DNA of 64,000 nucleotides from Lojkania enalia (lineage: Eukaryota; Ascomycota; Dothideomycetes; Pleosporales): NCBI GenBank assembly GCA_010094045.1, contig ML986603.1, positions 368,870 through 432,869 on the forward strand, in the 5' to 3' direction. Below, one piece after another: positions 33,901 to 46,596 of this stretch. Positions within the stretch are counted from its first letter, which is position 1. Each line of letters begins with the position of its first letter. The notes beneath the pieces were generated by a model. It saw nothing but the letters and a program-made list of their open reading frames with translations, did not search any database and had not been told where the DNA came from. The translations under genes and the position numbers were made by a program.

Positions 33901-36900
33901 ATGGGCTCTGTTTCGACGGCTGGAGAGGCTGGTATGCTCGCCTTCCTTAGTTCCCATTCACCCCCATGTGCCCCTCGTTACCCCAGATGCAGCTTCCCGC
34001 GGGCTCAATTGCAAGCCCACCTTCGCTAATTTTTATTGCTTAATGCAGTATCGCGAATCGCATACCTCTCGAGCGATGTCATCATATCTGTTCAGCCTTC
34101 TCTCGCCCTAGACTCCGAGTTCTCCGGGTTCTTGCGCGCTCTTAGGAAGAACAAAGCGCCGAGTCTTGTCGCACAGGATCAGCCCGAAGTATGTTGAGCT
34201 AGGACTACACAATCGACATTTGGTTCTGACGGGCTTACTATGCAGATTGTCTCTGTTCGACAAAATGCGGATCCGCTCCTGTCAGTCTTCCAGCCCGCCC
34301 GCGCGGGGAAGCTCACCTCCGTCACCACCACCTCGTCCATTCTCGTAAAGTCAGTCCCCCACTTGTACAAGCTAGCGCAATACCCTGTCGTAATCCACGT
34401 TTCCGTCCAGCCCACCGGATTCCCAGATTTCTCCGAAATCACCTCAATCAGGCAATGCGGCTTCACATTTTTGCAGTCGGAGACGCTGCAGCAGTCGCAA
34501 GACATTGCATTGACCGCTCATGCCTTGGCTGTCAAGTCCGGAAAGGGTGTTATACACTTTTTCGACTCGGGAGCAATTGCTATGAACAAGGAAATACTCC
34601 GCGAGGACCTGGAACTAGCGCGAAGCGTTTTAGATCTTGACGCAGTAGCAAGCATTCAGGGCACCAAGACGGAAGCAGTTACACTGTATACGGACGATGG
34701 CCGGACCGCAACCTTGTCAGTGGCTCGGAGCCAAGCGGTTGCCGCCAACGGAGCTCCTACAGAACCAGTTCCTACCAGTTCCCTAGAAAACGGAAGGACT
34801 TTGCCATTGTCCGAGAGGACTAGTGCTCGAGCATCTTCTTCTGGCTCATCGAGACGTGAGTCTAGCACTGCAAGTGGGCAATCAGCTTCTTCAGCGACGA
34901 CTGTAGAATCCTTAGCTTCGAAGCCAGTTTCGTCAGACGACATCTACCGTTTTGCTACCCAGATCTGGGCCAATATCCGCGAAGCAACTGGACGATCCTA
35001 CGATGCCTTTGAGTATACTGGGCCTCAGAAAGCAGAGGCTGCCCTGTTTCTCTTTGGCGCAGATGCCGCCGTCTTTGCCAATGAGGTTGATACGGCAGAT
35101 GACTCAGAGGCGTACACGAAAACTGGTATTATAACTGCTCGATTATATCGCCCATGGCTGGGCGCATCTCTTGCGCCTCAGCTCCCACAATCAATCAAGA
35201 GGATCGCTGTTCTGGAACAGGTTCGGCGAAAAACCACGAAATGGGGACCTCTCCTAATGGATCTACTCATGTCCCTCAAATCGAGTGGCGGCAATTCGCC
35301 TTTGATTGTAGGCTACCAATTAGGCTTCATCAACGAGAAGACTGTGAAACAGGCGCTGCGAGGGGTTTTCCAGAATCTGCTCAGCGAGTCGCCAGTGCAA
35401 AACCTACAGATTGGCAACCTCGAAGGCCCAAAGTCGGACGAGTTGATAGCAAAGCTCGAGCAACCTACCCTGGAAAATGCATATATGAAGATTTTGAACC
35501 AGATCTTCGGCGAGAGGCTGTATCTTGCAAACCAACTCGCCTCAAAAAATGCTGGAATTTCAAATGAGATCTCCTCAAGCCCGGAATACGGCTTTGGATC
35601 TTTGATTGCTCGAAAAGAACACCGCCAGCGTTTCATCGAGGAGGTCAGGACTGCCTCAAAGAGGAATGCCTTTATCACTAACTCCCCCCTTCAGTGGCTC
35701 TCGAAGTGGGTATTAGACGCAGAGAATGGTGACAAAGCGAATGCTCTGGCCCCCGAGGTTATCTCCCGTCTGAGTACGGATGGCTCTCCTGCGGCTAGTC
35801 AGCTTCTTGTTTCCAAGGGTTTGTTCTTTAAGGAGTCGTCCTGGTTAATCGGGTCTGATGCATGGGCATATGATCTTGGAAACTCTGGCGTCCATCACGT
35901 TCTTGCTTCTGGAGAGAATATCAATATGCTCATCATCGACTCTCAGCCATATTCCGAGCGAGCTGCTGCCGACGCGGCGAGACGGAAGAAGGATATTGGT
36001 CTTTACGCTATGAACTTCGGTAATGCCTACGTCGCGTCCGTGGCTGTGTATAGCTCTTACACCCAGGTCCTGGAGGCTATGATCGAGGCAGACAAGTTTA
36101 ATGGTCCTTCGGTGGTTCTTGCGTATCTGCCATATGAGAGGGAGAACGACACTCCTTTGACTGTGTTGCAAGAGACGAAGAAAGCAGTCGATCTAGGATA
36201 CTGGCCGCTCTACAGGTGGGACCCTCATGGAGACGAGAAGGGTGAACCCAACTTCCAGCTTGATTCCGAGAGGATAAAAAAAGAGTTGGAGGAGTTCCTT
36301 GCACGAGATAACTACATGTCCCAAATTATGAAGAGGCATCCCAAGTTCTCTTCCAACCTTTCCGGATCTTACGGAACCGAGGTCCGGCAGCTGCAGAAGA
36401 GGAAGGCCAAAGATGCTTACAGCAAGCTTCTTGAGGGCCTTGCTGGTGACCCTATGACGGTGCTATTCGCCTCCGACAATGGTAACGCGGAAAACCTTGC
36501 TAAGCGCCTGGCAAATCGTGGAAAGGCTAGAGGCCTTAAGACGATGTGCATGGCCATGGATGACTATCCACTTGAGGACTTCGCGAACGAGCAAAATGTA
36601 GTTCTAATCACTAGCACCGCTGGCCAGGGAGAATTTCCACAAAACGGTAGAACGTTCTGGGAAGCCGTAAGGGACTCGACAGATCTAGACCTCGCTACTG
36701 TTAGCTTCGCCGTTTTCGCCCTTGGTGACAGCCATTACTGGCCGCGAAAAGAGGACAAGATCTATTACAACAAGCCCGGGAAGGACCTTCACGCTCGCCT
36801 CCTAACCCTTGGCGGTAAAGCGATGACTGAGTGTGGATTGGGAGACGATCAAGATCCAGATGGCTTCCAGACAGGCTATGCCGAATGGGAGCCCAAGCTA

Positions 36901-38730
36901 TGGCAAGCTCTCGGAGTGGATAAGATTGAGGGCCTTCCAGAGGAGCCTCCGCCACTTACCAATGAAGATATCAAGATCGCTTCGAATTATCTCCGCGGTA
37001 CTATTGAGGAAGGTTTGAACGATACCTCCACAGGTGCCATCTCGGCCGCCGACCAGCAGTTAACAAAATTCCACGGTACATATATGCAAGACGATCGAGA
37101 TCTTCGAGATGAGCGCAAGGCACAGGGGCTCGAACCAGCCTACTCATTCATGATTCGATGCCGGCTACCGGGTGGCGTTGCTACTCCGAAGCAATGGCTT
37201 CAGATGGATGAGATCAGCACGAAGCTTGGTAATGAGACAATGAAGCTTACTACTAGGCAGACGTTCCAGTTCCACGGCGTTGTCAAGGGCAAGCTCAAAC
37301 CGGCGATGCAAGCCATCAACAAGGCATTGATGACTACCATTGCGGCTTGCGGCGATGTCAACCGTAATGTCATGTGCAGTTCTCTACCTCAACGCTCTCA
37401 GTACCACAAGGAAGTTCATGCTGTATCAAAGAAGATCAGTGACCACCTTCTCCCTTCTACAACAGCATACCATGAGATATGGCTTGAGGATGACGAGACC
37501 AAGGAAAAGAGAAAGATTGCTGGCGAGGCTGTCCAGGATCATGAACCCCTTTATGGCCCTACTTACCTACCCCGAAAGTTCAAGATCACTATCGCTATTC
37601 CTCCATACAACGATACTGACGTCTACGCCCACGACATTGGTCTTATTGCCATCAAGGGTGAAAATGGTCACCTTGAGGGCTTCAACATCCTGGCCGGTGG
37701 TGGTATGGGTGTGACACACAACAACAAGAAGACGTACCCTCGGACAGGCAGCATGTTTGGCTATGTTCCTACCGACCAAGCGCACATCGTTTGCGAGAAG
37801 ATTATGCTCGTGCAGCGTGACAACGGCGACCGCAAGAACAGGAAGCACGCCCGTCTAAAGTACACAATTGATGACATGGGCGTTGATGTCTTCCGTGGCA
37901 AGGTCGAGGAGCTCTGGGGTCAGAAATTTGCGGATCCCAAGCCCTTCAAATTTGAGAGCAACATCGACACTTTCGGCTGGCAGAAGGACGAGAATGGTTT
38001 CAACCACTTCACCTTCTTTATTGAGAATGGTCGTATCGAAGATACGGCTGACTTCCCTATGAAGACCGGTCTCATCGAAGTTGCGAAGATCCACAAGGGA
38101 GAATTCAGGTTAACAGGTAACCAGCACTTAATCTTGTCCAACGTTGCCGATGAGGACTTGCCGGCCATTAAGGAGCTCATGAAGAAGTACAAGCTTGATA
38201 ACACGAACTTCTCTGGCCTGAGGTTGAGTTCCTCAGCTTGCGTCGCTTTCCCAACCTGCGGTCTCGCAATGGCGGAATCGGAACGCTACCTCCCAGAACT
38301 AATCACTAAGCTCGAGGGTACCATCGAAGAAGCAGGCCTCCGACAAGACTCGATCGTCATGCGTATGACGGGATGTCCTAATGGTTGCGCCAGGCCTTGG
38401 CTCGCGGAGGTCGCCTTCGTCGGAAAGGCGTACGGTGCTTACAATATGTACCTCGGTGGCGGGTACCACGGCAACCGCTTGAACAAGCTGTACAGGAGTT
38501 CGATTAAGGAAGATGAGATCCTTGATATCTTGAAGCCGATGATTAAGAGGTATGCAGTTGAGAGGAATGAGGGCGAGCGGTTCGGAGACTTTGTCATCAG
38601 GGCTGGGTACATCAAGGAGACCACTCACGGCACGAACTTCCATGAGAACGTAAGTTGAACCGCTTCACAGCTTCTGGGCCTAGGCTAACATACTTTTTAG
38701 ACTGCGGAGGTTGAGTCTGATGAGGAGTAA
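33901..38730 (+). CDS. MET5: Sulfite reductase beta subunit (hemoprotein)
   Basis: Exons 33,901-33,931, 34,049-34,188, 34,246-38,649 and 38,701-38,730 encode 1,534 residues; introns are 117, 57 and 51 nt. The enzyme reduces sulfite to sulfide in sulfate assimilation, with NADPH electrons delivered by the alpha subunit. The fungal layout is present. An N-terminal pyruvate:ferredoxin-oxidoreductase-like region comes first, then a flavodoxin-like domain from ~794 (LFASDNGNAENLAKRL, STAGQGEFPQNG). The siroheme/4Fe-4S sulfite reductase domain follows (TRQTFQFHGVVK). The cluster cysteines are C1389-x5-C1395 and C1434-x3-C1438, the latter in TGCPNGCARPW. The first exon is only 31 nt and starts at ATGGGCTCTG; splicing restores MGSVSTAGEAVSRIAYLSSD. 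The last exon adds TAEVESDEE. Length agrees with fungal orthologues (~1,440-1,530). Confidence 0.96.
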
Positions 38731-39086
38731 ATCAGCGATTTTTATGTCAAGGAGCGGCGGTTGATAATGTATCAATTCGTCTACTAGCATTTCAAAGCCT
38801 CTATCATCAAATGGCGTTCAAAATAATTTGGTTCCCAGTTTCACTAGGTGCATCGGGTTTGCAATGATTTGTGCGATAAGAACGTGAATAGCCAATCAAA
38901 ATAGTCGCCTTCAAACTTCATCACCTGTAACAATCCTTCGTAAAGCTAAGCGCCTAGACCGCTTGATGAACGCAGCGAACTGGCTTTAACCCTATCTCAT
39001 AACCAATTCCATGCATATTTAACATTATAAAGCCTGCTCCAACTAGAGTATCTCTGATCACCTAGATGTCCACCAACCGCTAAATC
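38731..39086. other. Convergent 3' intergenic interval
   Basis: These 356 bp lie between the MET5 and TYW1 stop codons. They are AT-rich and presumably hold both 3' ends; no frame or structured RNA is seen. Confidence 0.6.
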
Positions 39087-41557
39087 TCAAACCTCGACCA
39101 CAGCATTCGTATCTCCCTTCACAATGCCGTCTTTCTTCCCCTTCCCCTTCCTCCAAACCCGAACGTCCCTCGGATCAAATCCGCCATTCCCCCAAAGTGC
39201 CCATTCAGGCGTATCCTCACCGATATAATCCTCCGGCCTCCAACCCACAACCTCCATACTCCCATCCACACCCTTCTCCACCCTCGTCCCTCGCACACTT
39301 CCCTCCCACAAATCAAAAAACTTCTCAAAATCGATCCTCGTCGCCCACATTCCATTCCTTCGAAACCTCGTTTCATCCGCTAGGAGCACGCAGCACGAAT
39401 GCGCATGCTCGGCCGCAATCCCATAGCCCAGATTCCGCGCGCGAAGCTCCTTCTCCAGTTCGGTGACGAACACAGCGACCTCTTCATAGAATGGCACGTT
39501 GTGCATGGTTAGCCCCGCGCTTCCTGCCGCGCTAGTCCCACAATACGTGACGCCCTTGACCTCGACGAAGCCTGGTAGCGCGCGCTCGACGAGGTCCGCA
39601 TACCCCCTGACTTCCTCAGCCATGTTGAATCCTTTGACAAGCGTTAGCCGGAACACAGTGCGTTGTTCGAAGCGGCGGTTCCGGAGAATGTCGAGGCAGG
39701 CGCAGAACCGTTCCCAGAAGTCCCTATGGAGCGGCCTGTCGATTCTGCGTAGGGAATCCTTGTTCGATGCGTCGATGGAGACGTATAACTGCGTAACGGA
39801 CACTAGGGTGGCGAGCTGAGCCGGGTGCTGCGCGTTGCAGACTAGGAAGGTAGAAATACGGTTTTGGTGCATGATGTTGAGGAGGTCGTTAATATGTGGA
39901 TAGAAGATGGGCTCTCCGACGAGTGATAGAGCACAATGCCTAATTCGCATCGCCTCCGCGAACCTTTCTGCCCTTACGCCAGGTATACCCTTCATCATTT
40001 TGATCTTCTTATAGTGTGCAGTGGTAATACCGTCGAAAATGAGTTCGGGGGAATCGGTGATCCAGCGCCATGTTGTGCCGACGGGGTTTGTGCCATGGCG
40101 CCAGCAGAAAACGCATTTGTTAGAGCAAGAGAGCGAGGGAGTGGCTTCCATACAGAGGTGCGATTGAATGCCATAGAAAGAGTATTTATAGCAAGAGCCG
40201 CGGCCTCGGAGGGCAGATTTTGTCCACCGGCAGATCTTCACACCGGAATGGGAGCCTATGATTGTATACCCTTGCTTCGTGAGGGCGGCATGAGTGGGGG
40301 ATGCGACGGGAACCATTTCCTTCGGTGTCTGTATGGGTTTCATGACAGATCTAGATTTATAGGTTGTGAAATCGATAGGGATAAGGGAGTTGGAAGTATT
40401 GGAAGTGTTGACCGTCGATCCCAGATCCTCAACGTCATCTATTTGACTGTTCTTGGATTTGTCGATTCGTTTCCTAGATTCTTCTTCAGTATCACTGTCT
40501 CCTGTATCATCAACGTCTTCCTCATTGCTCTCAGCTGGGTCACCACTCCCCAGGATTCCCTCTCCTAGACCTCGCCCTTCAGCAATATCTGCCAGAGCAT
40601 CTTGAATTCCTATTCTCCACTCTTCAAGTCGCTGTTCTGCATCTCCTTTCACATCACCCATACCGAGTGGGTATGCACGCTTCCTTTCCGTCAATCGAGC
40701 CATCCATCTATCGACCTCCCTCGCCTGGCTGCAGAAGCCATCTTCTTCGGTTAGCCAACCCTCCTTGTCTCCAAATCCAAAAACCGAATATCCTAGCAAA
40801 CCATTCAGCGGTGCCGTATCTATCCGAAAGTCGTTATGCGTCTCTTGAAGATTCTCGACGAAGGTGCTGAGTACGGTATCGATATTGTACGTCGGGAGGA
40901 GAATGATATAGAAATGCTTAACATTGCTTTCGGATTTCGGCGGGCTAATGAAATACTCATCGTACTCTATGTAAGAGAGGTCACGCAGCTGAGGTTCGAG
41001 GAAAGAGATAGACCGAGCGGAACCCATAGTCCAAGAGGTGAAAGCGTTCGTAAATTGGGAGGCATAGCGTTCGGTGCTACCGGCGATTGATTGGAAAAAT
41101 ACTATAGGCCGGATTTTGTCCGTCTTGTGGTCAAACGCTATATTCGGTTTCGGGGCCTTCTTTCGTTTCTTCTTCCCCTTGATCGTCTTTGGTCCTTTCT
41201 TCATCTTTGCAACTAGAGTAACGATTGCCGTATTGTCCGCATCATGGTCAACATTCAATGTTGGCTGGGGAATAGTCGTGTTCTCAGATAGCCATTCGGG
41301 CTTTAAATCAACAGCAACTTTTTCAGAGGGTAATCCAGGTACTGGCGGCAGAGATAGTTTCTCCCTTCGTCCTCGTAGAAATAATGTAAGGCGCACAATC
41401 GCAACGAGCGACACTACGGATAGTAGGATGGGAATTCGGTGGGCATGCCATATTTGAAGGAGCTCTGCGAGCTGTGAGCACGGGTATCAAGAGGACCTTT
41501 ATACTTCATACCTGCCGGCAACTGCGCCAACAGCTCCCGTGCGCCGTTTCTGGCCAT
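39087..41557 (-). CDS. TYW1: tRNA 4-demethylwyosine synthase
   Basis: Two exons, 41,557-41,512 and 41,464-39,087, separated by a 47-nt intron (GTATGA...CGCAG), encode 807 residues. TYW1 builds the tricyclic wyosine core on G37 of tRNA-Phe from N1-methylguanosine and pyruvate at the ER surface. Order of parts: MARNGARELL leader, one membrane segment at ~25-45 (IPILLSVVSLVAIVRLTLFL), a lysine-rich linker, a flavodoxin-like domain at ~133-290 (FFQSIAGSTERYA), an acidic linker, and a radical SAM domain from ~450. The cluster cysteines are C462-x3-C466-x2-C469 within CSNKCVFCWRH. Splicing is supported because only the CGCAG acceptor links exon 1 in frame to ELLQIWHAHRIP. An alternative upstream ATG at 41,656 would add 33 residues. 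Length matches yeast Tyw1 (810). Confidence 0.95.
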
Positions 41558-42148
41558 TATGTCGTTGTGCGCCCTAATGTCTAACCACAAACTTTTGCAT
41601 TTCGAGGGGCTCAGTGGCGGGGTGCCAAGCCTAGCGCCGATTGGCCGCCGCCTCACCTCAGCAGCTACGCTATACTAGTCCATCTTCTGGGAGATTGCAA
41701 AGATAGAAAACAACTAGTATGCACTAGCGAATGTAGTGAAAGGCAAAATGCTTCAAGTATGGGTATTATGCATTGTTCAAGCAACTATATTACACCAAAA
41801 GTCTAGCGAATCGATGCAAATGTCCAAGGGTGCTCCTGTCAAGCTATGTATTCCATAGCCAACTAGTATTGCCCCTCGTCTTACATGATGCCGCCCTGTC
41901 ATGATAGACAAACTTTTCATCGCCATTCCGTGATGCAGTAACAAGCAGAGAACTGAGAGTCTGCTTATGCCATTAAAAAAGACCTTTTCCATAATGCCAT
42001 GCAGAAAAGAGACCCTCCCATAATGCAGACATGCAATGAGGCCGTGAAATGAAGTTGGAATCCAGAATGGTGGCCTATGCCAAGGAAATGGGTATCTTCC
42101 CCGAACGCCGATTGCTCCTTCATATGCATTATACAAGTGGTTTGCAGA
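41558..42148. other. Intergenic, nothing recognised
   Basis: This ~590-bp interval contains the TYW1 promoter and the 3' end of the DUF2293 gene, both on -. Short overlapping frames at 41,777-42,136 and 41,965-42,288 are antisense or frame shadows. Confidence 0.55.
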
Positions 42149-44599
42149 TTACTTGCCATAATGTAAGCTATGCTGCGGATAGTCGCCATTTTCTGGCACG
42201 TGAGGTCGCGAGATTTCCTCTCTAATAGGAACGAGCTCATAAAGACGAGGGATATGCCTCTCATCAACCCGTTGATACTCTGGTGCATGTGTGCGGACTA
42301 GCTCTCTCGTTGGAGCCTCGTAATACGCATAGCTCGAGTCACGTAAACGTGATCCGCGCGAAGCAGGAGCGTACGAATGAGAGCATACTTCCGCTGGGGG
42401 ATATGAATGTGAGGGGATAACTGGTGCTCTATCCCTACCATAGGTAGGTCGAATTGGGCTATGTGTTAGATCAATAGTCTCATACTCCTTGGTTGGCTGT
42501 ATTCTGGGACGATTCCGGACATCTAACTGCTGGTAATCGTGAGTTTCGTGGCGATACGGCAGCGTACACGAAGGTTCCGGAAATGCAACAATGTCATCGC
42601 TCTCATAAGTCGGTCTGATTCGATTCGACTTTTGCTCATCATAACGATCTTCAGCATCGTGAACGGATGTAGGAAGGGCTTTCCGTTTCGGTGATAGGAC
42701 CCCGGCGGGTGCTTCACCAGAAATGGTCCTAGGAAGAGAGTTGTGCTCAGAGCGATAGAGACGTCGCGCGTCCACATTGTATCCGGGGGAGGACACGCTC
42801 TCAGGATCACGCTCAACTGAGGGCAACACAATATCCTGCTCAGATTGACGCCTAGACACTGGGGCAGGCCTGCTTGGATAATCGGGCCTAAGTGACGTGA
42901 GATGTTGTGGGGACTGCTGATACCCTTCTCGAACGTAGCGTGGCGTGGAACTAGACGAAGGAAGATACTGTACCGCTGGTGGTGCTCTAGATGTCCTTGA
43001 GACTTCTTCGTCTTCGAGGGGGTAGAGCTATAGATATTAGCACGCATTCACAAAAAGGGAAGGATATGCTCTAAGTAGTGCTTGCTTCGAGCAACTCAAT
43101 GTTCCGGTACTCACGTTATACCACCGTCCATCAGCACCTCTCATCTGTGTCCGAGGTGGCGCGCCATATACGACGGGTTCAGTCGCAGAGGCCGTAGATA
43201 ATCTAATAAAGTCGGTTGTTTTGCAACAAAAGAAGGCAGGCTGGGAACTTACGGCTCTATGCGGCTGAAGGGAGAATCTAAATGTGGTTCATATTGTCGT
43301 GGGAAGGTTGAGGGTAAAGGTTGAATGTGCCCTCGAGGAAACAAACCACCACCAGAAAGATCAACCGTTCGAGCGGGAAGGGAATTGCTAGACGGAAGAT
43401 GCTCGGGACGGGAATGGTTCCTTCTAGGTGTGCCATTTGCATTTCCAGCATCTACCCGAGGATAGTGAGCAAAATCGTCATACTGGAGGTCACGGCCGGC
43501 AGCCCGACTTGAGACGATCTCCAGGCTCAGTTCACTACCAGCGGCATCGGAAAGAGTTTCATCAGCCTCGCTCTCGTCATCATCGAGAACAATGACCTCC
43601 CGAAATGTCTCTTCTACCTCGTCAGTATCATTTTCATCTCGCCACTCCTTAAGTTTGGCAAGCGAAACATGTTCGACCTTAGCTCGCGCTTCAGTCCAGG
43701 ACCCGACTCTTAGGAGACGGTCATAGTCGGTGTAATTGTGACGGATATGCGCGGCTACAGCAAGTTGCACTCGACGGGCTAATGACAATTCTTTCGCGTT
43801 ACCTACCCTTTTTGTTCCCTAAAATATGTTAGTGTCTCAACTCACCATTCTTATGAATAACAATAATCTACCTCTTGGAATGCGTGGTCGACAATTTCGT
43901 CGAGGTCATAGCTGGGAATTTTGGGGAAAAGATCACGGATGGCTGCACGGATTTGGTCCTTGGACTCTCCTTCCATAGCGGGACTGTTGCGAAGCTGCAT
44001 TCGCCGACCATGTTCTGCTAAGCTTCGAGCAAGTCGAGTCGTATCTAGATTTTGTGTGTTCTTCTGATACGAATTATTTCGGATAGAGTAGCCTAGAACG
44101 TCACACGCCTGACCAACGACCTCATTCGGGAAATGATATCCAAGTCGGTGAACGTGATGTGAGATTTTCTCGGGGTTTGAGGAGAGTTTGCTTGTCGGTT
44201 TAGCCTCCAACCTTGTTAGTAAACGCATCTATCCGAGGTCTCTAGACAACGCTTACAGATACGATATGCACGTCAAGATTGTGCTTTCGGCAGTAATCCT
44301 TGCAATACTCCGTCAGGTCAGGATGGCCGACGGGCACATACGAATAACCTGGTGGAGCATGGGCGGTGTATGTCAACTATCCAATATGTTAGCTGTGAGA
44401 TTTTCTATTGTAGCACGCGCAGACGCACGACCGACTGGAGCTTCTTTCGCTCTTGAGTGACGGCCTCAAGTAGAATTTTGTACGGTTTCCTTTTACTGGC
44501 AGCCCGAGGACGATCTAATTTAGTAGAGCGGTTGGCTCCCAGATGGGAGCGGCGGGTCATAGAAGCTCGAGTCATATTCGCAATTCGACATTCGATCAC
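42149..44599 (-). CDS. DUF2293-domain protein
   Basis: Six exons (44,599-44,429, 44,376-44,257, 44,204-43,872, 43,818-43,253, 43,202-43,115, 43,027-42,149) with introns of 50-87 nt encode 718 residues. The N-terminus carries a basic PYKILLEAVTQERKKLQSV segment, then APPGYSYVPVGHPDLTEYC and NPEKISHHVHRLGYHFP. DUF2293 itself spans about residues 175-260: IRAAIRDLFPKIPSYDLDEI, then across an intron EGTKRVGNAKELSLARRVQL and AHIRHNYTDYDRLL. The remaining two thirds are predicted disordered, rich in Arg, Ser, Pro and Tyr, with an acidic patch VIVLDDDESEADE resembling a SUMO-interaction stretch. Function is not established. In-frame start options are 44,599, 44,575 and 44,560. It is divergent from the LYR gene, 295 bp away. 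Confidence 0.9.
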
Positions 44600-44894
44600 T
44601 CTATCGTATAAGTTACTGATGGTTAGCCGTCAGTCACCCCCAGACGACCGACAACGAGTTAATGTGCGTGGTCCTAAAGATGCGTCTACAAGGGCTACAG
44701 TGCGTTGTAGGCGCGAGCGACAAGTGAGATCAAGCAGGCCGCCATGATAGTTGTGAAAAGTGGAAGAGGGCACTTCGGGGTGCGCTAAAAGCAAAGTCTG
44801 CGTTATGTAAGCACGCTAGCGGCAATGCCAAGGCACATCGACGTGCCCAATCACGAGCCGACGCATTCCGAACCTCTCAAAACTTTCAAGTACG
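44600..44894. promoter_or_regulatory. Divergent promoter, DUF2293 gene / LYR gene
   Basis: These 295 bp lie between two divergent start codons and must hold both promoters and leaders. No TATA-like box or named site stands out. Confidence 0.5.
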
Positions 44895-45354
44895 ATGTCG
44901 ACAGCAGATATTGTGCACGCGTATCGACACTTGTATCGCCAAGGGCTTCGAGCTGTTCAGTTCTCGAAACCTGCTCGCTATACACTACGAAGTCGTCTCC
45001 GCGATGCATTTCACAGAGGCACTTCCACCGATTTCTTCCCGGAAAAGATTGCAAACACTCTCGAATTCCTCCAATACGCTACAGTAGAGAACGGATTAGA
45101 ACACAAAATACTAAAAAACATTCTATTTGTTTGGTGGTACCAGGAGCGGGGAGGATCCAAAAAGGCTAGCCGAAAACATCTGTGAGTTTCCTATTATCCA
45201 ACAGGTTTCCCAGCAATGCTAACGGTAATACAGGACAGTAGCGGATGTAGAGATCAAGACTACCGCCTACGATACCTTCAACAATAACATCAAGATGCTC
45301 AATGAAAGCATGGGCATGTGTTTGCCAGCAACAACCATTCGTAACCCCGTTTGA
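44895..45354 (+). CDS. LYR-motif (DUF1763-type) mitochondrial-type protein
   Basis: Two exons, 44,895-45,181 and 45,234-45,354, with a 52-nt intron (GTGAGT...ATACAG), encode 135 residues. It opens with VHAYRHLYRQGLRAVQFSKP, in which the LYR tripeptide is followed by a phenylalanine about ten residues later, the pattern of Complex1_LYR proteins. These act with acyl carrier protein in assembly of mitochondrial complexes. FFPEKIANTLEFLQYAT and GLEHKILKNILFVWW follow. The name DUF1763 is from memory for the fungal subfamily. The exact partner is unknown. Splicing gives KASRKHLTVADVEIKTTAYD, and the tail ends RNPV. Confidence 0.87.
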
Positions 45355-45520
45355 AACTGTCCACTCTGTATAGACCGCGTTCCCTATCCTATCGTAGGGA
45401 CGCCCTCGGCGAATCGCTCCATACATCGGTACTCGTATATCATACACTATATTATCGAGATGCCGGACCTCAGCGCCTTGCCTCAAAAGAAGAAAAGGCT
45501 GGGAAGGGAAGCCGCGTTGG

Positions 45521-46596
45521 CTAGAAGAAATCGTCGAGGAAGTCCTCATCGCGGTCCTGGTTGCTGGATGCCGCAATATTCTCCTCAGACATGAGTTCAT
45601 CGTAGGCGTGGTCTCGCTGCCATGCTTTCTCCTTCCTCTCCCTTGCGATACGTGCTTCTTCCTTTTGCTAGAGTGACCGTCAGTTCCGCACATGATTCAG
45701 GTTGTGGATACAGCTGAGCTACGGAGTTTATGCGGAAAGTGGATAACAAGAGATCCGCTCGTCGGTCATAAAGTGACCAGGAACGACTAAAAGGCACCAT
45801 AAAATCGCGTGGGAGGCATAAAACATCGTCAAAACCAAACGGAACAGTAACGACATACCCTAGCTTGCTGAGCAGCTCTGTCCCTTTGCCGGAGTTCCTT
45901 CTGCCTATCTTGTTTCTCCTGATTCAGGTCAGGGAACTTCTCGACCTTAGTCTTGTTGAGGCGGTTGACGATAGGGTTCTCTCGTTGCGCGACATGTATG
46001 CGCTTCACCTAGGAATAGTTAGAATATATGCAATCATGCCTATATTGATTATCGGTCTTCCAAAAAATAGCAAAACTCACCTTTCTCTGATCCTTAAATC
46101 CCACCTGACCCACTGCCATTCTTCCATCTTTCTTTAGATTTGACCATGGTGTGTACACAACCGTGATGTTATCTTTCTTGTTGCCTACTCTTCGTCAACT
46201 ACTACGCCAAAAACAATCCAATATACTCTGCCCATTTTTGTGGAACCCGATTTTAAGAAAAAAAATTTTTACGCACCCTCAATACTATTTGCCTTGGTCA
46301 ACTGCGCACAATCTGTCAACAGGTCGTTCGGAATATCCTCCCAGCTATCGCCCTCTGGCAGTCTCAAATAGATATGCGCCGATGACAGATTGTCGACGTG
46401 GAACCAGACATCATCTTCCCAACCGTACTTGATGAGCTCTTCGTCTGTCCTCTACAGTCAGTTTTCATATCCCTGCCAGCTTCTCCTTTCATAAAGGAGA
46501 TAATGATTAGGAGGTGTACGTGCTTTCCACTTTGTCCTTTCCAACGTAGATAAACGCTGAAGGAGAGACAGTGTTCGAGGTGAAGTAGTAGACCAT
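45521..46596 (-). CDS. CCDC25-like NFACT-R domain protein (yeast Jlp2 type)
   Basis: Five exons (46,596-46,520, 46,449-46,277, 46,184-46,081, 46,008-45,859, 45,667-45,521) encode 216 residues. The start MVYYFTSN is the canonical beginning of CCDC25 / yeast Jlp2. Landmarks follow: [80 protein letters not shown] and a long basic/acidic coiled coil of Arg, Lys, Glu and Gln, ending DEDFLDDFF. The NFACT-R domain (DUF814) is shared with Rqc2/NEMF of ribosome quality control. Metazoan CCDC25 was also reported as a DNA sensor; the fungal role is unknown to me. The last intron is 191 nt, longer than the others (69-92). It is convergent with the LYR gene, 166 bp apart. Confidence 0.94.

Noticed and set aside
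39936..40568. 210-codon + strand frame
   Set aside because: Lies wholly antisense to the well-supported TYW1 coding exon; a shadow frame.
42523..43047. 174-codon - strand frame overlapping the DUF2293 gene
   Set aside because: A different frame of the last DUF2293 exon, which itself joins correctly to upstream exons.
45166..45693. 175-codon - strand frame
   Set aside because: Spans the LYR gene antisense and the last CCDC25-like exon in the wrong frame.
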